Of a stretch of 64,000 nucleotides of DNA, positions 51,120 to 58,762 are shown one piece after another (position 1 is the first letter of the stretch; the number at the start of each line of letters is the position of its first letter). Source of the stretch: Candidatus Nomurabacteria bacterium (lineage in GTDB: Bacteria; Patescibacteria; Paceibacteria; UBA9973). The position numbers were made by a program, and so were the translations under genes. Where the stretch lies: NCBI GenBank assembly GCA_026396015.1, contig JAPLXP010000011.1, positions 1 to 64,000 of the forward strand, in the 5' to 3' direction. The notes under the pieces were generated by a model. The model did not search any database and was not told the origin of the DNA. It saw nothing but the letters and a program-made list of their open reading frames with translations.

Positions 51120-51147
51120 TTGATATTATATTCAGCTATGCTATAAT
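51120..51147 (+). promoter_or_regulatory. Promoter of PaaX-like gene, leaderless arrangement
   Basis: TTGATA, a 16-base spacer, TATAAT, then 7 bases to the ATG at 51155. An in-frame ATG at 51146 overlaps the -10 box and cannot be the start. Confidence 0.65.
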
Positions 51148-51154
51148 GTCAAGC

Positions 51155-51772
51155 ATGGAAAATAAGCCTAAAAAACAAGATTTTTCAAAGAAAATCATTA
51201 AAATATTGTCTGGAAAGAGCGCTGTGGCGGTGGATGATTTAGTAAATATGGTATCGCATTCATCCCCTCCTTTCGGAGGAGGGGTGGCTGAAATCCGGGG
51301 TGGTGATCCAATTCGAATCACCACCCCCAACCCCCTCCTCAACAAGGAGGGGGCGAAAAATGCATACGCCCTTACTCGCTCTATAAAGGGATTAGAGGAC
51401 TCAGGGCTCATAGAGCAGGTGTCTTCAGGGCAATCTAAATACGCTCGCCTGACCAAGGAAGGCAAGAAAAAGGCGCATAGCCTGAAGCTCGATGGAGATG
51501 GGGCTATTATTGATACGTCTTGGGACGGATACTGGAGGATGATCATTCTCGATATTCCTGAGGATAGAAAGAGTGAGCGTGAAGCACTACGATACCTACT
51601 AAAAAAAGCAGGATTCATTTGTGTAAAGAATTCAGTATGGATATCTATACTCCCATTTGAAAACTTGTTCATGAATATTAAAAAGGATTTAGGCTTGACC
51701 ACAGAGATGATGATCGTAGTCACTGATCGCATAGACGAGGATACAGAAAAAGAGTTTTTGAAGTTGATTTAA
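51155..51772 (+). CDS. PaaX-type transcriptional regulator carrying a palindromic insert
   Basis: A 205-residue regulator with a helix-turn-helix N terminus (IIKILSGKSAVAVDDLVNMV, later YALTRSIKGLEDSGLIEQV and SKYARLTKEGKK) and a C-terminal Cas2-like ferredoxin fold (WRMIILDIPEDRKSEREALRYLLKKAGF, read in parts, and NSVWISILPF), as in many Patescibacteria PaaX-like proteins. Odd: residues about 37-70 (SSPPFGGGVAEIRGGDPIRI, TPNPLLNKEGAKN) are encoded by three GC-rich palindromes inside the DNA-binding domain. They interrupt the winged helix without breaking the frame. DNA targets unknown. Confidence 0.72.
   Translation: MENKPKKQDFSKKIIKILSGKSAVAVDDLVNMVSHSSPPFGGGVAEIRGGDPIRITTPNPLLNKEGAKNAYALTRSIKGLEDSGLIEQVSSGQSKYARLTKEGKKKAHSLKLDGDGAIIDTSWDGYWRMIILDIPEDRKSEREALRYLLKKAGFICVKNSVWISILPFENLFMNIKKDLGLTTEMMIVVTDRIDEDTEKEFLKLI
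51264..51354 (+). repeat. Compound palindromic element inside PaaX-like gene
   Basis: Three hairpins in tandem: CCCCTCCT/AGGAGGGG (51264-51284), GGGGTGGTGAT/ATCACCACCCC (51297-51327), CCCCCTCCT/AGGAGGGGG (51331-51353). The element is GC-rich in an AT-rich gene and is read in frame. Its right half is nearly identical to 62661-62690 in mnmA. Confidence 0.75.
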
Positions 51773-51779
51773 GACTTGT

Positions 51780-51807
51780 TTGACATATATTCTAAATACG
51801 TTATAAT
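51780..51807 (+). promoter_or_regulatory. Consensus promoter of 51834 gene
   Basis: TTGACA, 16-base spacer, TATAAT: both boxes match consensus exactly. Confidence 0.75.
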
Positions 51808-51822
51808 AAGAAAAAATTAAAA

Positions 51823-51828
51823 AGGAGG
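51823..51828 (+). promoter_or_regulatory. Strong Shine-Dalgarno site
   Basis: AGGAGG, 5 bases before the ATG at 51834. It is the only clear full-length site I saw before a host gene in this window. Confidence 0.7.
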
Positions 51829-51833
51829 AAAAT

Positions 51834-52397
51834 ATGTCGCACCTTAAAATGGAAGTTATAGTTTGTATTGCATTAGCTCGTTTCTTTTGTTTAAAAAATA
51901 ATAAAAAACCTGATCCATATAAAAATGCCGTTGAAGAAGTGCGATTGGAATATTTTCCTGAGTACGATCAACATGAATTTTTAGGAGATATTACGAAAGT
52001 AAAAAATCGTATTAAAAAAGATGGGACCATGGCTCTTATTTTAGCTAAAATAAGAGAGGGTAAGAAATATTCTGAAATATCCGATTTACTTGATAATAAA
52101 AATCAGGAAGAAATGGACTTTCATAAAAATTCTTATTCTAAATATAATTTTGAAAGCGGAATAGCTCTGTATCACTATCTTAGTGCTGGCGCTGTACCAG
52201 ATTGTGCTCATGACACCATTACTCCATATGAGGCCAGCTTGCTTGGTGTAGATCCAGATCCTAAGGAAGTGTTCTTAAAACAAATACAAGAAGAGCCAAT
52301 CTTTATGGTGACTGCTAAAAAAATAAGAAGAAAAATAAAAGAAAAATTGCAATTACATTTTGATTTCTACGATAACCCTGATGTTGTTATGGGTTAA
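51834..52397 (+). CDS. Hypothetical protein with strong expression signals
   Basis: A 187-residue protein, mainly helical, starting MSHLKMEVIVCIALARFFCL, with D/P-rich middle (AVPDCAHDTITPYEASLLGVDPDPKEVF, read in parts) and basic C terminus (KKIRRKIKEKLQL). No family recognised. Consensus promoter and Shine-Dalgarno site suggest strong expression. It is followed by a strong terminator. Confidence 0.6.
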   Translation: MSHLKMEVIVCIALARFFCLKNNKKPDPYKNAVEEVRLEYFPEYDQHEFLGDITKVKNRIKKDGTMALILAKIREGKKYSEISDLLDNKNQEEMDFHKNSYSKYNFESGIALYHYLSAGAVPDCAHDTITPYEASLLGVDPDPKEVFLKQIQEEPIFMVTAKKIRRKIKEKLQLHFDFYDNPDVVMG

Positions 52398-52401
52398 AAC
52401 A

Positions 52402-52433
52402 AAAAAGCCGCACTATAATGTGTGGCTTTTTTA
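52402..52433. terminator. Bidirectional terminator between 51834 gene and grpE
   Basis: AAAAAGCCGCAC and GTGTGGCTTTTT arms around a short loop. Confidence 0.85.
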
Positions 52434-52440
52434 TTTGTCT

Positions 52441-53019
52441 TTATTTAAATGCGTAGACTTTTACACGAGCTGGGCGGATGACTTTATCCCCCATCTTGTA
52501 TCCAGATTGGATTACCATAGCTACTGTATGATCTTTACTTTCTTCGTCTGTATCAATATTCTCTATGGCTTCATGTGTATTGTGGTCAAAAGCTACTCCT
52601 ACACTATCAATCTTTGTAATATTATATGATTCTAGTGTTTTACCGAATTGCTGATGGATGTATTCCATACCATTTCTCCAGTTTGCATCCACCTTTTCCC
52701 ATGCCTCCTTGTTTGATAGTGCCATATCAAAGGCATCCAATGCTGGGAGCAGATCCTCTACTAGTCCTGCAGTGATGAATCCACGAAGGTCTTTAATCTT
52801 GGTATCCATGTCTTTTTGGGCATTGGCATAGTCAGCCTTGGATCTTTGCCATCCAGTCAAATACTCTTCTTTTTCTTTTCTAAGGGTTTTTATTTCTTCG
52901 CGAAGTTTTTTTACTATATCCTTTGTTGGCAGCTCATCACCATCCTCAGTACTGTCTACAAAAGTCACATCATCAACTTCTTCAATATTTTCTTGTTTTA
53001 TTTCATCTTCATTTTTCAT
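52441..53019 (-). CDS. grpE: Co-chaperone GrpE
   Basis: A 192-residue nucleotide exchange factor of DnaK: N-terminal acidic, long coiled coil (about 35-95), then the head with WRNGMEYIHQQFGKTLES and GVAFDHNTHEAIENI, as in GrpE. It lies on the minus strand 2.4 kb from dnaK, not adjacent. A -10 box (TATAAT) ends 9 bases before its start. Confidence 0.93.
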   Translation of the reverse strand: MKNEDEIKQENIEEVDDVTFVDSTEDGDELPTKDIVKKLREEIKTLRKEKEEYLTGWQRSKADYANAQKDMDTKIKDLRGFITAGLVEDLLPALDAFDMALSNKEAWEKVDANWRNGMEYIHQQFGKTLESYNITKIDSVGVAFDHNTHEAIENIDTDEESKDHTVAMVIQSGYKMGDKVIRPARVKVYAFK

Positions 53020-53060
53020 AGCGAGTTTATTATATCAAATAATTTTATATATTCAACAAA

Positions 53061-53085
53061 AAAATCCCCGAAGGGATTCTTTTGT
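53061..53085 (-). terminator. Small terminator-like hairpin upstream of grpE
   Basis: AATCCC and GGGATT arms with a short loop between rpsI and grpE, flanked by A and T runs. The region 53086-53170 has nothing else recognisable. Confidence 0.5.
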
Positions 53086-53173
53086 TTGCGATTAACGCTT
53101 ACGTCACAAGTATTTTTCTGTTGAAAAATCTCGCGACCCCGCCTCGTGCCGACACACTCCGGCCGTCAAAACT

Positions 53174-53200
53174 AAAAAAGCCGCTTTACGCGGCTTTTTC
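53174..53200 (-). terminator. Terminator after rpsI
   Basis: AAAAAAGCCGC and GCGGCTTTTT arms just behind the rpsI stop codon. Confidence 0.88.
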
Positions 53201-53611
53201 TTAACGTTTTGACCACTGTGGAGCTTTGCGAGCCTTCTTCATACCGAACTTTTTACGTTCAACTTGACGAGGATCACGCTTTAGCATCTTTGCTTTCTTC
53301 AATACTACGCGTAGTTCACCATCGTTTAGTACTAGAGCACGAGAGATTCCATGACGGACTGCCTCAGCTTGAGCATGTACTCCACCACCTTTTGTAGTAG
53401 CTACCATCTCAAATTTCTCTGGTGAAGCTGCTGTCTCGAATGCGCCTGTGACGATCTTCTTTAGTTCAGCTGTTGGGAAGTATACATCGAGTTCTTTTCC
53501 ATTGATAGAATAAGATGTCTTTGCAGCCTTGTATAGACGTACTACAGCTGTAGCTGTCTTACGACGACCAATAGCGCGAATGTATTCTTTTGTAGATTTC
53601 TTTTCACTCAT
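53201..53611 (-). CDS. rpsI: 30S ribosomal protein S9
   Basis: A 136-residue S9: RAIGRRKTATAVVRLY at the start, GGGVHAQAEAVRHGISRAL in the middle, and the basic C terminus ending SKR, which reaches the P-site tRNA. It lies 4 bases after rplM, as in most bacteria. Ends the transcription unit. Confidence 0.97.
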   Translation of the reverse strand: MSEKKSTKEYIRAIGRRKTATAVVRLYKAAKTSYSINGKELDVYFPTAELKKIVTGAFETAASPEKFEMVATTKGGGVHAQAEAVRHGISRALVLNDGELRVVLKKAKMLKRDPRQVERKKFGMKKARKAPQWSKR

Positions 53612-53615
53612 ATAA

Positions 53616-53975
53616 TTAATCTGTTATTATTAAACGCTTCATCATACGAGGGCGAAGCTTGTTATTTGGTAGCATGTTGTAAACAGCAAGACGATAAAGC
53701 TCTGCTACTCCTTTGCCTTTTTGAGCAAGGATCTTTGCATTTGTCTTGAATTTCAATCCACCTGGACGTCCTGAATATGTCTCGTGCTTTGTCTCAAGAG
53801 TTCTCTTTTCTGTCATTTTTGTCTTGCCTGCGTTTACGATACTTACATGTACGTCAGCAACGTTGTTCTTTGTAAACTCAACTTCGTTCTTGCCTAGTAG
53901 TGCATGTGCAGCAACAGAAGCCACTCTTCCTAGTGTTTTACCTGATGCATCAATTGTGTGTTTTATAGTAGCCAT
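53616..53975 (-). CDS. rplM: 50S ribosomal protein L13
   Basis: A 119-residue L13: KTLGRVASVAAHALLGKNEVEF, YSGRPGGLKF, KGVAELYRLAVYNMLPNNKLRPRMMKRL (read in parts). Slightly shorter than the 140-residue E. coli protein at both ends. It is co-transcribed with rpsI. Confidence 0.96.
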   Translation of the reverse strand: MATIKHTIDASGKTLGRVASVAAHALLGKNEVEFTKNNVADVHVSIVNAGKTKMTEKRTLETKHETYSGRPGGLKFKTNAKILAQKGKGVAELYRLAVYNMLPNNKLRPRMMKRLIITD

Positions 53976-53986
53976 ATATTTAAAGA

Positions 53987-54340
53987 TTATACAAATTCAA
54001 TAACAGACATTTTACTTGCATCACTGAGTCTCACTGGGAGCTTTGTAATACGAGTATACCCCCCTGCACGACCCTTGTATTTTGGAGCGATTTTATCTAT
54101 GAGTGTCTTTGCCTCAGCTGTGCGGTTGTAAAGACGAGAAACAATAAGGCGGTGTGAGTGTAGTGTGCCTTCGTTTGCTAGTGTTACTAGCTTTTCCATG
54201 TAAGGGCGAAGTTCTTTTGCCTTTGCTTCTGTAGTCTCGATGCGTCCGTGTTTGATCAAAGATAGCATAAGACCCCGCAGCAGTGCTGTTCGTTGATTCT
54301 TCACTCTTCCAAATTTTCTGTTGTGATTTCCGTGTCTCAT
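53987..54340 (-). CDS. rplQ: 50S ribosomal protein L17
   Basis: A 117-residue L17: MRHGNHNRKFGRVKNQRTAL (read to 20), ELRPYMEKLVTLA, GRAGGYTRITKLPVRLSDAS. Located directly after rpoA as in the classic alpha operon, then rplM-rpsI follow. Confidence 0.96.
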   Translation of the reverse strand: MRHGNHNRKFGRVKNQRTALLRGLMLSLIKHGRIETTEAKAKELRPYMEKLVTLANEGTLHSHRLIVSRLYNRTAEAKTLIDKIAPKYKGRAGGYTRITKLPVRLSDASKMSVIEFV

Positions 54341-54363
54341 AAATAAATTCTAAATACTAATAA

Positions 54364-55344
54364 TTATTCTTTTAGTGTAATATTGTAATTTCCAAGGGCT
54401 TTCTTGATTTCGTTGATACCTTTCTCACCGATACCTTCTATTTCAAGTAAGTCTTCTTTTTTCTTTCGTGCGATACCTCCGATTGTGCGAATGTTTGCAT
54501 CAGTTAGAGCATTCAATGTGCGAGTAGATAGGTCTAGTGTGTCGATGCGAGTCTTTAGGATGTCTGTAAATTCACTTCCTGTACCTTCACTTGATTCAGT
54601 AGCAGATTCTTCTTTTACTGATGATTGTAATTCAACTGGCTTTTCTTTTTTCTCGATTGTAAATCCTACGATTGCTTGGAGTTGTTCTGTCATTGTGACG
54701 ATAGACTTCTCTAATGCTTCTCGTGGTGTAAGTGATCCGTCAGTCTCGATTGTCATACGTAGACGGTTGTGGTTTGTCTTGTCTCCGACACGCATGTCTT
54801 CAACTTCGTAAGATACACGACGGATTGGAGTAAAGATTGCATCCAATGCGATTGCTCCTACTTCCATCTTTGTCTTCTGGTATACATCCTTTGATATAAA
54901 TCCAAGACCCTTTTCGATAACCATTTCTATAACAAGAGTCTCTTTTCCTGTTATTTCTGCGATGTGTAGATCTCCGTTTAGTACTTCTACTTGGCCAGAG
55001 CATGTAATATCTCCTGCTGTTACTGTTTTAGGTCCTTTAGCTGTTAGTGTTACTGTTTGAGGTTCGTCTGTTGAAAGGCGAAAACGAACTTGCTTCAACT
55101 GAAGCAATAGAGTGATTACATCTTCTTTTACACCGTCAATAACTGAAAATTCGTGATCTACCCCAGAAATTTTTAGTGATGTGATAGCAGCACCAGGAAT
55201 TGATGAAAGGATAATACGACGTAGTGAATTACCTAGAGTATGTCCATACCCTGGATAAAGACCGTCTATTTCATAAGTGCCTTTTGTTGCACTTTCTGAA
55301 ACTACATTCATTTTTGATGGTAATATGATGTTTAAATCAGACAT
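54364..55344 (-). CDS. rpoA: RNA polymerase alpha subunit
   Basis: A 326-residue alpha subunit. The N-terminal dimerisation domain (TLGNSLRRIILSSIPGAAIT, about 38-57) and the C-terminal domain (LDLSTRTLNALTDANIRTIG, EIEGIGEKGINEIKKALG, about 265-320) are both present, so UP-element and activator contacts are possible. A charged linker (about 235-260) joins them. Confidence 0.97.
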   Translation of the reverse strand: MSDLNIILPSKMNVVSESATKGTYEIDGLYPGYGHTLGNSLRRIILSSIPGAAITSLKISGVDHEFSVIDGVKEDVITLLLQLKQVRFRLSTDEPQTVTLTAKGPKTVTAGDITCSGQVEVLNGDLHIAEITGKETLVIEMVIEKGLGFISKDVYQKTKMEVGAIALDAIFTPIRRVSYEVEDMRVGDKTNHNRLRMTIETDGSLTPREALEKSIVTMTEQLQAIVGFTIEKKEKPVELQSSVKEESATESSEGTGSEFTDILKTRIDTLDLSTRTLNALTDANIRTIGGIARKKKEDLLEIEGIGEKGINEIKKALGNYNITLKE

Positions 55345-55414
55345 ATTATTTGCGCGAGTTGCCCCGCAGTATATTAATTATTTATTAAAAAATAACCATA
55401 CGCTATTAATAAAA

Positions 55415-56023
55415 CTAACGACTATAAAACTCTAGCACTGTATTTAGATCAAGGTAAGCATCGATATTCTTTGGCTTGCCTTGCATTGATCCACTGAGTG
55501 TATCAGCTTTGAATGCCAACCAGTTAGGGATTGTGTATTCTTCTAATTTCTTTGCATAGTTAGTAAAGAGAACACTCTTTTTACTACCTTCACGTACTGC
55601 AATCACATCTCCAACGTTGATACGCTGTGAAGCAACTGTAGACTTCTTTCCGTTTACTGTAATATGTCCATGAGAAACCATTTGGCGAGATAGACGGCGT
55701 GTATGTGCAAGACCTAGACGGTATGTGACATTGTCCAAACGACGTTCTAGTAATTCAAATAGGAATTCTGTAGCTGGAGTTCCTTTGTGAGCAGCAGTCT
55801 CCTTGATGTAATTACCAAATTGTTTTTCTGAGATTCCGTATGTAAAACGAACCTTTTGCTTTTCGATGAATTGAGTAGCGTATCCTGAAAGAGCTTTTGG
55901 GCGCTTGTCCTTCTTGTTCTTTGAGTGACGTGCTTCTGATGCAACGAATTTAGGTGTTTGGCATTTTTCAAACACTCCTGTTCCTAGTCTTCGGCAAATT
56001 TTATATTTTTGAGCTGTTTTCAT
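55415..56023 (-). CDS. rpsD: 30S ribosomal protein S4
   Basis: A 202-residue S4: CRRLGTGVFEKC near the start, FTYGISEKQFGNYI, RRLDNVTYRLGLAHTRRLSR (20), QMVSHGHITVNGKKS (S4 RNA-binding domain). A 70-base spacer separates it from rpoA. Assembly protein of the small subunit. Confidence 0.97.
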   Translation of the reverse strand: MKTAQKYKICRRLGTGVFEKCQTPKFVASEARHSKNKKDKRPKALSGYATQFIEKQKVRFTYGISEKQFGNYIKETAAHKGTPATEFLFELLERRLDNVTYRLGLAHTRRLSRQMVSHGHITVNGKKSTVASQRINVGDVIAVREGSKKSVLFTNYAKKLEEYTIPNWLAFKADTLSGSMQGKPKNIDAYLDLNTVLEFYSR

Positions 56024-56026
56024 ATA

Positions 56027-56443
56027 TTATACTCTTCGTGGTTTCTTAGGTTTAGGACCATTGTGTGGGACTGGTGTCATGTCGCGGATGCTGGATATTT
56101 CGATATCGTAAGCCATAAATGAACGGATTGTAGGTTCACGGCCACTACCAACTCCTTTTACAACTACGTCTACTTCTTTAATTCCTAGTGCCTTTGCTTT
56201 TTCTCCGATAACTGATCCAGCTTTTCCGGCTGCGAAAGGTGTACCCTTCTTTGCACCCTTGAATCCTAGTGCTCCTGCTGAAGTCCAGAAAATAGTGTTT
56301 CCTTCTTTATCAGAAAGAACTACTTTTGTATTGTTGAAAGTAGCTTCAACGTGCAGAGTTCCGGCTACTACCTTTTTCTTTGGAACTTTTGCCTTTGGAG
56401 CGTCTTTCTTTTGTTTAGTTGTGTTTGTTGTTGTTTTTGCCAT
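56027..56443 (-). CDS. rpsK: 30S ribosomal protein S11
   Basis: A 138-residue S11: N-terminal Lys/Thr-rich tail (1-22), then GTLHVEATFNNTKVVLSDKEG, FKGAKKGTPFAAGKAG, GVGSGREPTIRSF and the basic end DMTPVPHNGPKPKKPRRV, all family marks. Three bases before rpsD. Confidence 0.97.
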   Translation of the reverse strand: MAKTTTNTTKQKKDAPKAKVPKKKVVAGTLHVEATFNNTKVVLSDKEGNTIFWTSAGALGFKGAKKGTPFAAGKAGSVIGEKAKALGIKEVDVVVKGVGSGREPTIRSFMAYDIEISSIRDMTPVPHNGPKPKKPRRV

Positions 56444-56456
56444 ATGTATTAATTAG

Positions 56457-56514
56457 TTTCTAGTAGTTAGTTTTTAGGTTCTAGTGACTAGGACCTAGTT
56501 ACTAATCACTAATT
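56457..56514. repeat. Dispersed CTAG-rich intergenic repeat, copy 1
   Basis: A run of imperfect short repeats around TAGT/CTAG, such as AGGTTCTAGTGACTAGGAC, between rpsM and rpsK. It shares long similar stretches with 59967-60056. Confidence 0.5.
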
Positions 56515-56895
56515 TTATGTCTTACTTTCCTTTCGGCGACCACTTGCCATTGTCTTGCGGACATTTCCACGAACTGTACGTGAATTTGTTTTAGTTCTCT
56601 GACCGTATACTGGAAGCTTCTTCATATGACGAACTCCACGGTGTGACTTGATATCTTTTAATCGTTTGATGTTAGATGCAACTTCACGCTTTAGCGCCCC
56701 TTCTATAGTCATAGATTCGATAACCTTACGGATATCATTCTCTTGGTCTACAGTTAGTGAGTCAGCCTTTGCTGCGACATCTACTCCTGCTTCTTTTAAA
56801 ATCTTTCTTGAACGAGAAATACCAATACCGTATAGAGCGGTAAGGCCAATTTCAAGTCTTTTATTATTTGGTATTGTGATTCCTAGAATTCTCAT
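56515..56895 (-). CDS. rpsM: 30S ribosomal protein S13
   Basis: A 126-residue S13: MRILGITIPNNKRLEIGLTA (20), LYGIGISRSRKIL, RLKDIKSHRGVRHMKKLPVYGQRTKTN (read in parts) and basic end. In the alpha operon after rpmJ. A repeat-rich spacer follows before rpsK. Confidence 0.97.
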   Translation of the reverse strand: MRILGITIPNNKRLEIGLTALYGIGISRSRKILKEAGVDVAAKADSLTVDQENDIRKVIESMTIEGALKREVASNIKRLKDIKSHRGVRHMKKLPVYGQRTKTNSRTVRGNVRKTMASGRRKESKT

Positions 56896-56927
56896 AACTC
56901 AATCGTTTCTATTACTATTAATTAATT

Positions 56928-57038
56928 TTATTGCTTCTGCTTGTGTTTAGGGTTTGAACAAATTACACGAAGATGGCCCTCGCGCTTTACCATTTTGCAT
57001 TTCGCACAGATCTTTTTAATTGATGCTTTGATTTTCAT
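56928..57038 (-). CDS. rpmJ: 50S ribosomal protein L36
   Basis: A 36-residue protein read MKIKASIKKICAKCKMVKRE then GHLRVICSNPKHKQKQ, with the four zinc ligands C-x2-C...C-x4-H of L36. 37 codons including the stop. It lies between infA and rpsM as in many alpha operons. Confidence 0.95.
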   Translation of the reverse strand: MKIKASIKKICAKCKMVKREGHLRVICSNPKHKQKQ

Positions 57039-57182
57039 AAATTTAATCAAACGACAAATAAAATTAGGGTATTAAAACCCTATATTTCTTCTTGTAATCG
57101 TATGTCAAGTAATACTACACTATATTAATAAAAAATGCAAGCCCAAATTTACTCACTCCGTAGTTTGGACTTACGTTACCTC

Positions 57183-57401
57183 TTATAGGCGCTTTGTGAT
57201 TCTACCCTTTCCTCCGTAGGGGTCGATTAGGACCTCTACTCTGTCTCCTACTAGTACCTTGATACGGTTCATACGCATCTTTCCAGACAAGTATGATATC
57301 AAGATTTTGTCACCACCTAAATCCACTCGGAAGAGGGTGTTTGGAAGGGATTCTGTAACTACCCCAACCTTTGTATTCTCATCAGTTTTAATTTCATTCA
57401 T
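57183..57401 (-). CDS. infA: Translation initiation factor IF-1
   Basis: A 72-residue S1-like OB fold: VTESLPNTLFRVDLGGDKIL (20), SYLSGKMRMNRIKVLVGDRV (20) and YGGKGRITKR. Normal length. A TATAAT box (57414-57419, minus strand) ends 12 bases before the start. Binds the A site during initiation. Confidence 0.96.
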   Translation of the reverse strand: MNEIKTDENTKVGVVTESLPNTLFRVDLGGDKILISYLSGKMRMNRIKVLVGDRVEVLIDPYGGKGRITKRL

Positions 57402-57443
57402 GTATGTATAGCTATTATACTTGAAAAATATACAAAGGTCAAA

Positions 57444-58760
57444 TTATCTATTTATTACTTCAATCTTATTTAAATCGGAAGGTAGATAATCCTGCCATGG
57501 GAAGCGGAATTTGGCTGAAATATGCTCTATTCCTGGATCTTTTTTTGCTGTGGAATCTAGGTCATTGATATTAATACCTTTGACTGTGGCTTTGAGTAAA
57601 TTTAAATCAGGATTCCATGTCATTGTAGTCTTGCCTGTCATGTTGAATGACAGTACATTCAAGTCTTTTGTTATCGCTTGATTCTTGTCTGTAAAATTGA
57701 ATGAGAATACTGATAGGTCTGGAATTTCTATCTCGGCATATTCCCTATTATCAAGATTTGGAGATACACGATGTATTATAGCCTGCGCTAGATCATCCTT
57801 TTTGAATATGACTGCACTAATCGTGCCTTTAATCTGCACTACTCCATCCTTTTCACTTGATTGAGTATTTGGATCGTATGAATAGTTGAAATTCGTAGCA
57901 TTACCATATAGGATATACCCATTTTTCACCTCTGCTGCTAATTTTCTATTTATTTGTTCTTTGAACACAGTATTCGCTGCTGCCTCAATAGTGCCGAGAC
58001 CCACAGAATCAAGACTGTACATATTGCCATCTGCACCACCTGTGATACTACTACCCGATACGGCATAAATCTTGGCATACTTATCAGTCTTTTGTAATCC
58101 AGGTACTAGGAATGCTTTTGCTTCTGTATTGTATGAATTTCCTGGTTCAAGAGCTGTAACTGTGGTTTTGATTGTACCGGGTAATATATTTCCAGCTTTA
58201 TCTTTTGTATATCCTGGAACAGTTAAAGCCTGATCCGTCAAATAAATCCTACCTGTATCCTCGGTAATCTTTGTATTTACAGCAAGCTTTTGAGGCTTTA
58301 AACTATACTCATTCTTAAATATGACAGTACCTTTTGCCTTCAAGGAGACATTCTTACCAGAAGAAAAGCTAATTTTTTGATTCATTGAATCATTTAATAT
58401 CATAATCTCGAAATGTGGAGATTTCTCACCACCCTTGTATCCTACAAATGATTCATTCTGAAAATCTACATTTTGAACTTTGTTCTGTATTGTTATGGTG
58501 ATCTTTTGAAAAGTAATATAAGAAAAATATAGTGCACCCACCAATAATGACAAGATGAACACTATGAACAAATAATTATTCATATGTGGGCCACTCTTTC
58601 TAATTCTAGTCTGTGGAGTTCTTGGTACATGAATTCTTCTTTTAATAACAACTGGTGAATCCGCTGTATAGTTATCACTAAAATCATTATCCACAATCTT
58701 TATCGGGATATTTTCTCTTAGAGGTTTCTTTATTTGAATATCTTGGATAATTTTTTTCAT
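57444..58760 (-). CDS. Membrane protein with baseplate-J-like domain
   Basis: A 438-residue protein. A basic, polar N-terminal region (1-65) precedes one membrane helix (about 66-85); the large extracytoplasmic part is beta-rich, with KAKGTVIFKNEYSLKPQKLAVNTKI (read in parts), TTVTALEPGNSYNTEAKAF and VPGYTKDKAG as in the baseplate J/gp47-like domain often found in Patescibacteria. It probably forms a cell-envelope assembly with the FtsA/PilM-like ATPase encoded 2 bases upstream. Not phage-derived in context. Confidence 0.65.
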   Translation of the reverse strand: MKKIIQDIQIKKPLRENIPIKIVDNDFSDNYTADSPVVIKRRIHVPRTPQTRIRKSGPHMNNYLFIVFILSLLVGALYFSYITFQKITITIQNKVQNVDFQNESFVGYKGGEKSPHFEIMILNDSMNQKISFSSGKNVSLKAKGTVIFKNEYSLKPQKLAVNTKITEDTGRIYLTDQALTVPGYTKDKAGNILPGTIKTTVTALEPGNSYNTEAKAFLVPGLQKTDKYAKIYAVSGSSITGGADGNMYSLDSVGLGTIEAAANTVFKEQINRKLAAEVKNGYILYGNATNFNYSYDPNTQSSEKDGVVQIKGTISAVIFKKDDLAQAIIHRVSPNLDNREYAEIEIPDLSVFSFNFTDKNQAITKDLNVLSFNMTGKTTMTWNPDLNLLKATVKGININDLDSTAKKDPGIEHISAKFRFPWQDYLPSDLNKIEVINR

Positions 58761-58762
58761 TT

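Noticed and set aside
51146..51154. Upstream ATG for the PaaX-like gene
   Set aside because: This ATG overlaps the TATAAT box, so it cannot be in the transcript as a start.
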